A DNA stretch of 64,000 nucleotides from Kribbella sp. VKM Ac-2569 (lineage in GTDB: Bacteria > Actinomycetota > Actinomycetes > Propionibacteriales > Kribbellaceae). The notes beneath the pieces are model-generated. The model ran no database searches and was not told where the DNA came from. It saw only the letters and a program-made list of their open reading frames with translations. Position numbers and translations under genes: made by a program. Positions within the stretch are counted from its first letter, which is position 1, and each line of letters opens with the position of its first letter. The stretch lies in assembly GCF_004216905.1 (NCBI RefSeq), contig NZ_SGXJ01000001.1, forward strand, positions 1,922,001-1,986,000, given 5' to 3'. Shown here in pieces: positions 46,336-56,180 of the stretch.

Positions 46336-46974
46336 TTAGACGGCCAGCCGGATCACGCCGTAGTCGTAGCCGCGACGGCGGTAGACGACGCTGGGCTGGT
46401 TCTCGTCGGCATCGACGAACAGGTAGAAGTCGTGCCCGACCAGTTCGAGCTCGTAGAGCGCCTGGTCCAGGGTCATCGGCTTGGCGGTGTGGGTCTTCTC
46501 GCGCATCACCAGCGGTCCGTCGCCGGTGACCAGGAGAGATCCGTACTTGTGCGTCGCCACCTCGTCCTCGGCGACTGGTTCCTCCACTACAGGTGCGTTG
46601 CCGTTGAGCGGCTGCTTCGCGTTCACGTGCCGCAGGCCTTCCGGCGCACGCTCACCACGGTGCACACGACGCCGGTCGGCCGCCTTGCGGACCTGGGACC
46701 GGAGCCGGTCCAGGCAGACGTCGAACGCTGCCTGCTTGGTCTCCCCGCACGCCTCTGCGCGGACCACCGGACCCTTGGTGTACATGGTGAGCTCGACACG
46801 CATCGCCCGATCGTGCTGTCGCGGGTTCTTTTCCTGGCTGACTTCCACCTCGCACCGCAGTACCCGGTGATCGACCTTCTCGATCCGCTCGAGTTTTTCC
46901 TCGACGTACTGCCGGAAGCGGTCACTGACCTCGCAGTGATGACCCTTGACAACGACGTCCACGGAAACCTCCAT
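46336..46974 (-). CDS. hpf: Ribosome hibernation promoting factor, long form
   Basis: A 212-residue long HPF. The N-terminal S30AE domain (residues 1 to about 110) binds the 30S decoding centre; the C-terminal domain (about 150-212, KPMTLDQALYELELVGHDFY, then YRRRGYDYGVIRL) makes the 100S ribosome dimer contact. A linker joins them. It protects idle ribosomes in stationary phase or stress. It follows the comF-like gene on the same strand after a 203-bp gap, so it probably has its own promoter. Confidence 0.95.
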   Translation of the reverse strand: MEVSVDVVVKGHHCEVSDRFRQYVEEKLERIEKVDHRVLRCEVEVSQEKNPRQHDRAMRVELTMYTKGPVVRAEACGETKQAAFDVCLDRLRSQVRKAADRRRVHRGERAPEGLRHVNAKQPLNGNAPVVEEPVAEDEVATHKYGSLLVTGDGPLVMREKTHTAKPMTLDQALYELELVGHDFYLFVDADENQPSVVYRRRGYDYGVIRLAV

Positions 46975-47177
46975 CGATCGGCGACTCTTTTACGTGTTCG
47001 GACCCCCGTGCTCGTGGTGACGGTGCCCGAAACGAGAACACCCGCTGTCGAACCCGTCGGACCTCGTGGCGAGGAATCCGGCTGATCCGGTCCTCCACCA
47101 CTCCACTGCCCGACAAGCCCTAGCGGGTGTCATAAGCCAACGCTAGTCGGCTTCGGCGAAAACCGGTAGAGAAGTTC

Positions 47178-47903
47178 TCATGAACCAGACGTCCGGTGTC
47201 GCGCGGTCGCCGCGAGCAGCGCACAGCCGAGGACCTGGATTCCCCGGGATTCCAAGGCGCGGCAGGCCTCGGTGAGCGTGGATCCGGTGGTGATCACGTC
47301 GTCCACCAGCAGGACCGGTTGATCGATCAGCGTTTCAGCCCAGCGCGAACGCAGCCCGAACACCCCGTCCAGGTTCGCGGTACGGCGTTCCGCGGACAGC
47401 CCGGCCTGGTCGTCGGGACGTCCGACGACCCGCAGTGCGGCGGCCGTCCGGGCGTCGATTCCCTGTCTGCGCAGGGATCTGACGGCAGCCTTCGTAATCC
47501 GCCCGAGCGGATCGTGCCCGCGCTTGCGGACCGTTGCCCGAGGCGACGGCACCGGGCAGATCCACGCCGCGCGCCGCTGGTCGAGGGCCGCCCGTACGAC
47601 GTTCGCCAGCAGCTCACCGAGCGGCCTGGCAAGGGCGTACCGGGCGTGCTCCTTGTGCGCGAGGATCAGGTTCCGGAGCTCCCCGGCGTACGGCGCGGCG
47701 GCGGTCGGGGGCGCGAGACCGGGTGGACTCGGGTCGGGCCATGCACGGAACGGAGTCAGTTCGGTCAGTAGCCGACGGCAACCACCACAGAGAGTGACGC
47801 CAGGCCGCGTGCAGCCCGCGCACCGCCCGCCGAGCACCAGGTCCACGAACCCGTCCCACCCGCGCACCACCTCACGGTCCACGATCGGCCGCGGCCCCCG
47901 CAA
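47178..47903 (-). CDS. ComF-family phosphoribosyltransferase-like protein
   Basis: A 241-residue ComF-like protein. An N-terminal zinc finger (RCAGC, then LCGGC) precedes a type I phosphoribosyltransferase fold with the PRPP loop VLLVDDVITTGSTL. ComF proteins are linked to DNA uptake in competent bacteria, but the actinobacterial role is not known. It lies between lpqB and hpf, as Rv3242c does in Mycobacterium, which supports the assignment. Confidence 0.9.
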   Translation of the reverse strand: MRGPRPIVDREVVRGWDGFVDLVLGGRCAGCTRPGVTLCGGCRRLLTELTPFRAWPDPSPPGLAPPTAAAPYAGELRNLILAHKEHARYALARPLGELLANVVRAALDQRRAAWICPVPSPRATVRKRGHDPLGRITKAAVRSLRRQGIDARTAAALRVVGRPDDQAGLSAERRTANLDGVFGLRSRWAETLIDQPVLLVDDVITTGSTLTEACRALESRGIQVLGCALLAATARHRTSGS

Positions 47904-47934
47904 CCGCGGGAGCCCCAGCCTGTGGACAAACGGG

Positions 47935-49689
47935 TCAGCCGGGGTAGGTGGGGATGATGGTGGCCTGGCTGTTGTCGGCGTCCATGGAGACCCACGCGAG
48001 GTCCTTGCTGAGCCAGTGGATACGGCCGGCGTCGTCCTGGATCACCGGCAGGGTGTCCTTGTGCGTGTTCGAGGCGACGTGTTCGGGGACGAAGCCCGGT
48101 GCCGAGCCGGGCAGCAGCTGAAGGCTGGACCCGTCGGTGCTGACCAGCCAGGGCTGTGGCGCCGCGTTGGCGGACCCGATCACGATGATGCCCTGCTTGT
48201 CCCAGGCGGCGTCGGTGATGTTCGTCAGCTCCAGCATCAGCTGACGGAACGCCCCCAGCATCAGCTGCTTGCCGCCGTTCGTGGTCTGGACCGTCGCGGT
48301 CTGGACATAGTTCTGCTTGGTGGCCGCGCTCTTCATCACCAGCAGCGCCCTGACACCGTCCGGTGCCATCCGCAGGGCGACCGGGGTGTCTCCCTTGAAG
48401 TCGGTCTCGACCGAACGGAGGCGCCCGTCGCTGTCGCGGACACGCAGTCGCGGGTGGGCGCCGTTGGCCCTGTCCAGGAACCACAGGTTGTCCTGGCCGT
48501 CGAAGCTCGGCGGCAAGGTGTGCCCGTCGACCGGGATCTCGGTCGCTTTGGCGGCGTTGTCGGACGGGTCCAGCTTCCCGTAGACGACATCGCGCCCGTC
48601 GGCGGTGACGATCGCCCCGGCGTCACCCGCCAGTGTGACCGCGAAGGCCTGCGCCTTGTGGAGCGCCAACGGGCCCGAGTTCAGCGGCTGGGCGGAGATC
48701 TCCGACGCTCCGTCCAGTCCGACGATCCGCTGCGGTTTCTGGCCGAGCAGACCGTACAGCTTGGTCATCGCACCGGCAGACGCCTGCGGGTCGTACGCGC
48801 TGAAGTTGGAGAACGGCAGCACCTCCGGCTCGTCCGGAAGCAGCGGTGCACCGCCCACGGTGATCTTGGCCCGGAGGTTGAGCTGGTTCAGCGTCCAGAC
48901 GATCTGCGCCGCCAGCAGCCGCCGGTCCTGGTCCCGGAGTGATGCGGCGGTGTCGTTCAGCGCCACGGTGGCGACGCCGAGGTCCACCGGGACCGACACC
49001 TGTACCTCGGTGCCGGGCGGCGCGATGGAGACGACACCGTTGCCGAGCCGGCTGGTCGGGCCCTTCAGCAGCTCCTGGATGAGCTGCGTCGCGGCCTGGC
49101 CGGACGGGAGGTTCTGCGACAGCCAGACCTGGTCCGGCACCAGCAGGTCCCGGGACTGGTTGAAGAAGTACAGGTCGCGGGGAGCGAGTTTCAGGTCGAC
49201 CTGGTTGCTGCCCAGGTACGCACCCGGTGGCACCGTCGCGACGCGGAGCTGCCCGTCGACCTTCTTCAGCTTGAAGAAGAAGTCGGCCTTTTCGTTCGCG
49301 GCTGCCGGGGTCCACTCGCCGCGCGCGCCGATGGTGGCGATCTTCTGGGCGGTCAGCTGGATCCCGTCGTTCTTCCGGGTCAGTGATTCGGGACGCTGGT
49401 CGTACACCACGGTCTGCGACTCCGGCTTCCATTCCCCCGCGGCCTCCGGGGTCATGTACTGCCGGGCGACGTCGTACGCCTGCGAGTCCGACATGGCCTC
49501 GAGGAAGCCGCTGACGATGGCCATGTCGGGGATGTTCGCGCGCGGCGGCTTCGCCTCGACGCCGACGCCGCCCAGGTCCGGGGCGAGCCCCTGCCGCTCG
49601 CCGTTGCGGATGGTGCCCTTGGTCGGCACGGTCGCGCAGCCGCCGAGCAGCGCCACGGCCAGCAGGACCCCGAGCAGTCGGCGCCTCAC
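47935..49689 (-). CDS. lpqB: LpqB lipoprotein, partner of MtrAB
   Basis: A 584-residue lipoprotein. The lipobox is LLGGC (Cys about residue 18). An N-terminal domain (about 45-180), a GerMN domain (about 200-300, QSRDLLVPDQVWLSQNLPSG) and a C-terminal beta-propeller (about 330-575) follow. In mycobacteria and corynebacteria LpqB affects MtrB signalling and cell-envelope growth. Its start overlaps the mtrB stop by 4 bp. Confidence 0.93.
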   Translation of the reverse strand: MRRRLLGVLLAVALLGGCATVPTKGTIRNGERQGLAPDLGGVGVEAKPPRANIPDMAIVSGFLEAMSDSQAYDVARQYMTPEAAGEWKPESQTVVYDQRPESLTRKNDGIQLTAQKIATIGARGEWTPAAANEKADFFFKLKKVDGQLRVATVPPGAYLGSNQVDLKLAPRDLYFFNQSRDLLVPDQVWLSQNLPSGQAATQLIQELLKGPTSRLGNGVVSIAPPGTEVQVSVPVDLGVATVALNDTAASLRDQDRRLLAAQIVWTLNQLNLRAKITVGGAPLLPDEPEVLPFSNFSAYDPQASAGAMTKLYGLLGQKPQRIVGLDGASEISAQPLNSGPLALHKAQAFAVTLAGDAGAIVTADGRDVVYGKLDPSDNAAKATEIPVDGHTLPPSFDGQDNLWFLDRANGAHPRLRVRDSDGRLRSVETDFKGDTPVALRMAPDGVRALLVMKSAATKQNYVQTATVQTTNGGKQLMLGAFRQLMLELTNITDAAWDKQGIIVIGSANAAPQPWLVSTDGSSLQLLPGSAPGFVPEHVASNTHKDTLPVIQDDAGRIHWLSKDLAWVSMDADNSQATIIPTYPG

Positions 49690-51449
49690 CGCTCCTCACC
49701 GCCGCTCAGCTTCTGGTACGGCGCGCCGACGTCGACGAGCTCGGTGACGACCCGGGTCGCGTCGGGCGGGCGTGGCGGCAGCGGCGAGCCGGTGAGCGCC
49801 ACGTCCGGTCGGCGCGGCAGCGTCAGCCGGAAGTACGCGCCGTCGCCGGGTGAGCCCCAGGCGTCCAGGCGGCCGCCGTGCAGCCTGGCGTCCTCGAGCG
49901 CGATCGACAGGCCGAGGCCGGTGCCACCCGTGGTCCGTGCCCGGGCCGGGTCGGCCCGCCAGAACCGGCTGAACACCATCTCCGCCTCCTCGGCCCGGAA
50001 CCCGACCCCGTGGTCGCGGACGGCCACCGCGGCGGCATCGTCGTCGTACGCCGTGCTGATCCGGATCGGCAGGCCCTCGCTGTGCTCGATCGCGTTGCCG
50101 ATCAGGTTGCGCAGGATCCGCTCGATCCGGCGGGAGTCGACCTTGGCCCTGCACGGCCTCGGCATGTCCAGCTCGACCGGGCAGCCCTTGCGGTTCAGCA
50201 GGGTCTCGTGGTTCTCCAGGACCCGGTTGACGATGTCGCGCAGGTCGACGTCCTCCAGGTCCAGGGCGGCCGCTCCGGCGTCGAACCGGCTGATCTCCAG
50301 CAGGTCGGCGAGCAGCTCCTCGAACCGGTTGAGCTCGTTCTGCAGCAGCTCCACCGAGCGGCGGCTGATCGGGTCGAACTGGTCACGGCTCTCGTGCAGC
50401 AGGTCGGCGGCCATCCGGACCGTGGTCAGAGGGGTCCGCAGCTCATGGGACACGTCGGACACGAACCGGCGCTGCAGCCGTGACAGCTCCTCCAGCCGGC
50501 GGATCTGCCGCTGCAGGTTGGAGGCCATCTTGTTGAACGACACCGCCAGCCGCGCCAGGTCGTCGGTGCCGCGGACCTGCATCCGCTCCTCGAGCTTGCC
50601 GGCCGCGAGCCGCTCAGCGATCCGCCGTGCCATTCGCACCGGGGTCACGACCTGCCGGGTGACCAGCCAGGCCACAGCACCGAGCAGGACGATCAGCAAC
50701 AGACCTGCGGTGAAGAGCGCCCGCTGTACGACGTCCAGCGTCTCCTGCTGCGCGGTGAGCGGGAACAGGAAGTAGATCGCGTACTTGTCGCCCGTGGAGT
50801 CGATCCGGATCTGCGAACCGATCACCAGCCCTGGGACGCTCGGGCTCTCCCGGTAGTTGATCAGCGTGTACGTGTCCCACAGCTTGGAGCCGTCACTCAC
50901 CACGGAGGAGGCCAGCGGCTGCGGGATCGAGTTGCTGTCGACCAGTCCGGTGTAGCGGATCGCGTTGGACGCCGCCTGGTCGGTCGGCACCAGCAGGACG
51001 TCGTACAGGCCTGGGCGGTTGGAGCCGAGGACCAGCTTGGACAGCTCCTGGTTGACGGTGTTGCGGTTGGCGGCGTCGATCGTCACGGACAGCTGCTGGA
51101 GCTGCGCGCGGACCTCGGCCTGTGCGCTCATCCGGCGGGACTCCAGGACACCGTCGGTGACCTGGCTCATCATCACCCAGCCGACCAGGATCAGGACCAT
51201 CGTCGACATCAGCAGCGTGCCGGTGACGATCCGGGCCTGGATGGAGCGGCGCCAGATGTCCGGCCAGTGCTTGGGGTGCGTCCGCCACAGCGGCTGCGGC
51301 TGGGCAGACCAGTCCACCGCGGCGACGGTCAGTTCCAGTTCCGTCCCGCGGGACTCGGCCGCCTTCTGCTCGGGCGGTGCGGTCGGCTGCGCGCCCTGGT
51401 GGTCGGCGATCTGTCCGGTGTGTACCTCGGTGCCGGGGTCCACCACCAC
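49686..51449 (-). CDS. mtrB: MtrB sensor histidine kinase
   Basis: A 587-residue membrane sensor kinase. After an acidic N-terminus, two membrane helices (about 73-93 and 245-265) flank an outer sensing domain. HAMP, then the phosphorylated His in FVSDVSHELRTPLTTV, N-box RNLIGNAIEHSEG, DHGVGFRAEE and GGTGLGLSI are all intact. It phosphorylates MtrA. The start is the GTG at 51449, the first of three GTGs; it follows the mtrA stop by 44 bp. Confidence 0.95.
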   Translation of the reverse strand: MVVDPGTEVHTGQIADHQGAQPTAPPEQKAAESRGTELELTVAAVDWSAQPQPLWRTHPKHWPDIWRRSIQARIVTGTLLMSTMVLILVGWVMMSQVTDGVLESRRMSAQAEVRAQLQQLSVTIDAANRNTVNQELSKLVLGSNRPGLYDVLLVPTDQAASNAIRYTGLVDSNSIPQPLASSVVSDGSKLWDTYTLINYRESPSVPGLVIGSQIRIDSTGDKYAIYFLFPLTAQQETLDVVQRALFTAGLLLIVLLGAVAWLVTRQVVTPVRMARRIAERLAAGKLEERMQVRGTDDLARLAVSFNKMASNLQRQIRRLEELSRLQRRFVSDVSHELRTPLTTVRMAADLLHESRDQFDPISRRSVELLQNELNRFEELLADLLEISRFDAGAAALDLEDVDLRDIVNRVLENHETLLNRKGCPVELDMPRPCRAKVDSRRIERILRNLIGNAIEHSEGLPIRISTAYDDDAAAVAVRDHGVGFRAEEAEMVFSRFWRADPARARTTGGTGLGLSIALEDARLHGGRLDAWGSPGDGAYFRLTLPRRPDVALTGSPLPPRPPDATRVVTELVDVGAPYQKLSGGEER

Positions 51450-51493
51450 GTCGTCGGCGGCAGCCTGCGACTCTTGGCCGCGTCCGTACTCGA

Positions 51494-52192
51494 TCAGTCC
51501 GCACCCGCCTTGTATCCGACACCGCGGACCGTGACCACGATCTCCGGGTGCTCAGGGTCCTTCTCGATCTTGGAGCGCAGTCGCTGGACGTGCACGTTCA
51601 CCAGCCGGGTGTCGGCGGCGTGCCGGTAGCCCCAGACCTGCTCCAGCAGCACCTCGCGGGTGAACACCTGCCAGGGCTTCGACGCCAGGCAGACCAGCAG
51701 GTCGAACTCCAGCGGCGTCAGCTGGATCGTCTCGCCGGCCCGCTTCACCGAGTGGCCGGCGACGTCGATGGTGAGGTCGCCGATGGTCAGCGACTCCGGA
51801 CCGGGCTCGTCCATCCGGCGCAGCCGGGCCCGGATCCGGGCCACCAGCTCCTTCGGCTTGAACGGCTTGACCACGTAGTAGTCGGCGCCGGACTCCAGCC
51901 CGAGCACCACGTCGACGGTGTCGCTCTTGGCGGTCAGCATCACGATCGGCACGCCTGACTCGGCCCGGATCGCCCGGCAGACGTCGATCCCGTCCATCCC
52001 GGGCAGCATCAGGTCGAGCAGCAGCAGATCGGGCTTGAACTCCCGGAACGCCGGTACCGCCTTGTCACCGGTTGCGACCAGATAGGTGTCGTAGCCCTCG
52101 TTGCGCAGCACGATGCTGAGCATCTCCGACAACGCCGTGTCGTCGTCGACGATGAGGATGCGGCCCCGCATCGTCCGGTTACCGTCTGCCAC
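51494..52192 (-). CDS. mtrA: MtrA response regulator
   Basis: A 232-residue OmpR-type regulator, essential in many actinobacteria for wall growth, DNA replication timing and osmotic response. Receiver domain: acidic pocket VDDD, phosphorylated Asp in LLLLDLMLPGMDG, Lys in VVKPF. The winged-helix DNA-binding domain ends TVRGVGYKAG. The GTG at 52192 or the ATG at 52171 (MRGRILIVDDD) may be the start. It heads the mtrA-mtrB-lpqB-comF block and diverges from a membrane-protein gene. Confidence 0.97.
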   Translation of the reverse strand: MADGNRTMRGRILIVDDDTALSEMLSIVLRNEGYDTYLVATGDKAVPAFREFKPDLLLLDLMLPGMDGIDVCRAIRAESGVPIVMLTAKSDTVDVVLGLESGADYYVVKPFKPKELVARIRARLRRMDEPGPESLTIGDLTIDVAGHSVKRAGETIQLTPLEFDLLVCLASKPWQVFTREVLLEQVWGYRHAADTRLVNVHVQRLRSKIEKDPEHPEIVVTVRGVGYKAGAD

Positions 52193-52427
52193 GCCCTTAG
52201 CTCCTTGCCGTCCGCTGCCGACCGATTCGACTGCTCGGGGTGCGCCCGGCGGGTGCCCAGGCCGTACGCACTACGGATAGTGTCCCATTCCCCCGGTACT
52301 GCACACGCCGGATCGCCGTGTGACCCCGAGTTGGGCTGTGATCATCCGGGATCATGGTGCACTTCGGGGGTTCACCACAACTCACGTGCCGGCTGGTACG
52401 ACGGTTCACCGGGAGAGGAGGTACGCA

Positions 52428-53447
52428 GTGGCCGACCAGAGTATGCGCCTGCACGACGACGTGGCGACCGAGCCGCTGCGGCCGTGGCTGCCGGCGGATC
52501 TGCTCGACAACGCCGCCCGGACCATCTCCGACAACAAGACGATCATGCTGGGTCTGCCGGTGCTGGCCGGGGTCGCCCTGGTCGCGGTGCAGGCCGTTCT
52601 GACCGAAGTCGCCGTACCTGGTGGGCTCGGTGGGTTCTTCGGGACGGAGGATCCGTTCGGGCAGGCCGGTGCGGCTCTTTTGCTCACGTACGGCGTACAG
52701 GTCGTGCTGTTCTCGGTGGTGTCGAGCATGCTGGCCGGCATCATCGCTCTGGCCGCGGTGCGGAGTCAGTTGGCGCACCGGGCCGGTCCACGCGAGCTGA
52801 TGCGGCTGGTGCGACCTGCGCTCCCCGCACTCGCTGCTGTCGGTCTAGTGCAGTCACTGTCGTTCATGCTGCTGATCGGCGGCTGGGGGCTCGCAGTGCT
52901 CGGTATCGGCGCCGGAGCGGACGCCGCGGTCTCCTCCGCGGCGGCCGGGGCTGCGGCGCTGGCGATGATGTTCGTCGGCGGCGTCCTGGTGCTGATCTTC
53001 GGCATCCGCCTGGTGCTCGCGGGGACCGTCGTACTGATGGAGGGCCGGCACGCACCGGACATCGGCCTCTACATCCCGGTCCGGGTGGGCGTCTGGGGTG
53101 CGCTGCGGCGGTCCTGGCAGCTCGTGAAGGGCAAGTTCTGGCGGGTGTTCGGGATCCTGCTGTTCGGCGGCCTGGTGGTGAACATCATCGGCTACGCGCT
53201 GCAGTTCGGGGTCAGCGCGCTGATCGTCACCGTCGGCTCGTGGGCCGATCTGAGTGACAGCACCGGGGCCGTGGTGGTGACGATCGTGCTGGCCGTGGCG
53301 GCGGGGATCGCGACGCTGATGACGCTGATCGCGAGCCTGGCGTTCATGTCCGCCGTACAGGCCCTGATCTACCTCGACCTCCGGGTCCGCCGGGAAGGGC
53401 TCGACCTGTGGATGCGTCCGGCCCTGCGGTTCGAGGAGACCGTGTGA
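52428..53447 (+). CDS. Polytopic membrane protein, first gene of the MoxR cluster
   Basis: A 339-residue protein from the GTG at 52428, which has GAGAGGAGG 7 bp upstream. The first 40 residues are soluble; then about six membrane helices, with GLYIPVRVGVWGALRRSWQLVKGKFWRV between them, the pattern seen in the membrane part of some glycerophosphodiesterase-related proteins. No catalytic motif is visible. It overlaps the DUF4129 gene by 4 bp and is the probable membrane part of the MoxR cluster. Confidence 0.65.
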   Translation: MADQSMRLHDDVATEPLRPWLPADLLDNAARTISDNKTIMLGLPVLAGVALVAVQAVLTEVAVPGGLGGFFGTEDPFGQAGAALLLTYGVQVVLFSVVSSMLAGIIALAAVRSQLAHRAGPRELMRLVRPALPALAAVGLVQSLSFMLLIGGWGLAVLGIGAGADAAVSSAAAGAAALAMMFVGGVLVLIFGIRLVLAGTVVLMEGRHAPDIGLYIPVRVGVWGALRRSWQLVKGKFWRVFGILLFGGLVVNIIGYALQFGVSALIVTVGSWADLSDSTGAVVVTIVLAVAAGIATLMTLIASLAFMSAVQALIYLDLRVRREGLDLWMRPALRFEETV

Positions 53448-54073
53448 CCTTCTTCCCGCTGGAGCCGCCGGTCGACATCGACCGGGACCAGGCTGCCCAG
53501 GAGGCGGCCAAGGAGCTGTCCAAGTCCGCGTACCGGGACTCCGGCTCGCTGATCGAGAGAGCCATCGGCAAGGTGGTGGAGTGGATCGGGGACCTGCTGA
53601 ACAGCCTCACCGGCTCGTCGCCCAACGGCCACGCCGGTCTGACCATGCTGATCGGCCTGCTGGTCCTTGTGGTGGTCGTGGTGCTCTGGCGGTCCGGCGT
53701 ACTGCGGACCAGCCGTAGGGCGAAGGCTCAGGCGGTTTTCGACACCACCAGGCCGCAGAGCGCCGCGGAGTACCGCGCGCTGGCGGAGCGGGAGGCCGCG
53801 TCCGGGGACCTCGCGTTGGCGATCCGCAGCCGCTTCCGGGCGTGCGTAGCGGAGCTGACCGAGCGGACCGTGCTGGACGAGCGAGCCGGGCGTACGGCGT
53901 ACGAAGTGGTAGCTGATGCATCGCGAGCGGCGCCCGTACTGCGGGAGCCGCTGCAGCCGGCTGCACTGGTGTTCACGGAGGTTGTCTACGGCAACCGCCC
54001 GGGAACGCCGGAGCGGTACGCCGTTGTCGTGGCTGCTGACGACGCTGCGCGGACTGCACGGGTGGCTGCATGA
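53444..54073 (+). CDS. DUF4129-domain membrane protein
   Basis: A 209-residue protein with one membrane helix (about 75-95, MLIGLLVLVVVVVLWRSGV) and a C-terminal cytoplasmic DUF4129 domain (AAEYRALAEREAASGDLALA, then LTERTVLDERAGRTAYEV). Such proteins accompany MoxR/DUF58 systems. The GTG at 53444 overlaps the previous stop. Confidence 0.85.
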   Translation: MTFFPLEPPVDIDRDQAAQEAAKELSKSAYRDSGSLIERAIGKVVEWIGDLLNSLTGSSPNGHAGLTMLIGLLVLVVVVVLWRSGVLRTSRRAKAQAVFDTTRPQSAAEYRALAEREAASGDLALAIRSRFRACVAELTERTVLDERAGRTAYEVVADASRAAPVLREPLQPAALVFTEVVYGNRPGTPERYAVVVAADDAARTARVAA

Positions 54074-55212
54074 GCACGCCGGTCGGGCGAAGTGTCGGCG
54101 AGAGTTGGCGGGCGTTGCGGACGCCGCTGCTCGTCACTGGCTTCATTGTGCTGGCTGCGATCGTCGTCCTGATCGCTACTTCGGCACGGACGTCAGGGCA
54201 GTTCAGCCCGGACTCCACCGAGTCGACCGGGGCACGGGCGCTGGCAGCGTTGCTCGAGGACCACAACGTCGACGTACACGGCACCGAGTCGCTGAACGAC
54301 GCCGTACGGACAGGAAGCGGCAGTGCGCTCCTCATCGGCCCAGGTGGCTCGCTGGACGACGGAGACTGGCGGCGGATCGCGCAGGCGCAGTGGAGCCACG
54401 TCATCCTGATCCGGCCCGGCAGCCGCGCTCTGGCGGCCCTGGCGCCCGGTGTGCGGCCGACCGGCAACTCGCTGGCCACCCGCAGCCGTCAGCCTGGGTG
54501 TGAGCTTCCTGCTGCGGTTAAGGCCGGCACAGTCACCGTCAACGGACCGACGTACTCCGCTCCCGAGGGAGCGACCACCTGTTACGGCGACGGCATCAAC
54601 AACACCGTGGTCCGGCTGGAGGTCGGCGACCGACTCGTCGACGTGATCGGTACGCCGGGGTCGTTCATGAACGCCCGGCTCGCTGAGGACGGCAACGCGG
54701 CGCTGGCGCTCAACCTGCTCGGCACGCACCGGGATCTGACCTGGTACCTGCCGCAGTGGGAGTCGGACTACCCCGACTCCAACGGCGAGAGCAGCGCACA
54801 GCTGATCCCACCTGATGTCCGCTACATCGCCTGGGCGCTGGCGTTCGCCGTGCTGGTCGTAGCGATCTGGCGCGGGCGGCGGCTCGGCCCGGTGGTGGCA
54901 GAGCGGCTGCCGGTCATCGTGCACGCGGCTGAGACCACCGAGGGCAGGGCGCGGCTGTACCGACGCTCACGGGCCCGCGACCGCGCCGCGTCGGCCTTGC
55001 GCGAGTCGGCGCTCGGCCAGCTGCACGAAGCGCACGGCATCCCGCGGCGGGCCGATCCGTCGGCTGTCGTCGCGACTGTCGCAGCCCGGACCGGCCGGGA
55101 TCCCGCCATGCTGTACGAGCTGCTCTACGGCCTGCCGCCGCTCACTGACGCCGCTCTGATGTCCTTGTCCCAGGAACTCGACGTACTGACGCAGGAGGTA
55201 CGACACCCGTGA
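54070..55212 (+). CDS. DUF4350-domain membrane protein
   Basis: A 380-residue protein with membrane helices at about 18-38 and 255-275, and a DUF4350 domain between (STGARALAALLEDHNVDV, then SGSALLIGPGG), which has a Rossmann-like outline. The C-terminal cytoplasmic part (about 280-380) is helical and basic. The family is a standard companion of MoxR ATPases. Overlaps on both sides are 4 bp. Confidence 0.85.
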   Translation: MSTPVGRSVGESWRALRTPLLVTGFIVLAAIVVLIATSARTSGQFSPDSTESTGARALAALLEDHNVDVHGTESLNDAVRTGSGSALLIGPGGSLDDGDWRRIAQAQWSHVILIRPGSRALAALAPGVRPTGNSLATRSRQPGCELPAAVKAGTVTVNGPTYSAPEGATTCYGDGINNTVVRLEVGDRLVDVIGTPGSFMNARLAEDGNAALALNLLGTHRDLTWYLPQWESDYPDSNGESSAQLIPPDVRYIAWALAFAVLVVAIWRGRRLGPVVAERLPVIVHAAETTEGRARLYRRSRARDRAASALRESALGQLHEAHGIPRRADPSAVVATVAARTGRDPAMLYELLYGLPPLTDAALMSLSQELDVLTQEVRHP

Positions 55213-56180
55213 CGACTACCGAGGTCACCGCGGACCAGGCCCGGCAGGCGCTGGTCGCGCTACGGACCGAGATCGGCAAGGCGGTGGTCGGCCAGGACAC
55301 TGCTGTGACCGCACTGGTACTCGCCCTGCTCTGCCGCGGCCACGTGCTGCTGGAGGGCGTCCCGGGTACGGCGAAGACACTCATGGTGCGGGCGCTGTCG
55401 ACGGCGATGCGGCTGGACACCAAGCGCGTGCAGTTCACCCCGGACCTGATGCCGGGTGACGTGACCGGGTCGCTGGTGTACGACGCGAAGACGAGCGAGT
55501 TCGAGTTCCGGCCGGGACCTGTGTTCACGAACATCCTGCTGGCGGACGAGATCAACCGGACGCCACCGAAGACGCAGGCGGCGTTGCTGGAGGCAATGGA
55601 GGAGCGGCAGGTCACTGTGGACGGCGAGCCGCGCAAGCTCCCGAATCCATTTGTCGTTGCCGCAACCCAGAACCCGATCGAGTACGAGGGCACGTACCCG
55701 CTGCCAGAGGCGCAGTTGGACCGGTTCCTGCTGAAGGTGACGCTGGACATCCCGCCACGCGACGCGGAGATCGCCGTACTCGCCCGGCACGCGCAGGGCT
55801 TCGATCCGCGGGATCTGGAGGCCGCTGGGTTGCGCCCGGTGGCCGGCCCGGAGGATCTGCTGGCCGGACAGAACGCCGTACGCCGGGTTGCGGTCCGGGA
55901 GGACGTGCTGGCCTACGTCGTGGACCTGTGCCGCGCCACGCGCCAGTCGCCGTCGCTGCAACTGGGTGTGTCCCCACGTGGCGCCACAGCGCTGCTGGCG
56001 GTCTCCCGGGCGTGGGCGTGGCTGTCGGGCCGCGACTACGTCATCCCGGACGATGTGAAGGCAATGGCGCGTCCTTGCCTTCGGCATCGAGTACAGGTGC
56101 GGCCGGAGGCTGAGCTGGAGGGTGTCAGCGCGGACGCGGTGCTGGAGAGCGTGCTCGCGACGGTGCCGGTGCCTCGCTGA
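55209..56180 (+). CDS. MoxR-family AAA+ ATPase
   Basis: A 323-residue AAA_3 ATPase. Walker A is EGVPGTAKTLMVRAL, Walker B LLADEINRTPPKTQAALLEAM, sensor 1 ATQNPIEYEGTYPLPEAQLD. MoxR ATPases act as chaperones that fit cofactors or assemble complexes; the usual partner is a DUF58 protein with a VWA-like fold, found next here. ATGA overlap with the previous gene. Confidence 0.93.
   Translation: MTTTEVTADQARQALVALRTEIGKAVVGQDTAVTALVLALLCRGHVLLEGVPGTAKTLMVRALSTAMRLDTKRVQFTPDLMPGDVTGSLVYDAKTSEFEFRPGPVFTNILLADEINRTPPKTQAALLEAMEERQVTVDGEPRKLPNPFVVAATQNPIEYEGTYPLPEAQLDRFLLKVTLDIPPRDAEIAVLARHAQGFDPRDLEAAGLRPVAGPEDLLAGQNAVRRVAVREDVLAYVVDLCRATRQSPSLQLGVSPRGATALLAVSRAWAWLSGRDYVIPDDVKAMARPCLRHRVQVRPEAELEGVSADAVLESVLATVPVPR

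Noticed and set aside
46975..47177. Possible small RNA or riboswitch upstream of hpf
   Set aside because: No recognised fold or conserved core could be traced; it looks like a plain promoter and leader region.
52366..52411. Repeated GGTTCACC upstream of the MoxR cluster
   Set aside because: Short and irregularly spaced; not clearly above chance for an 8-base word in this region.
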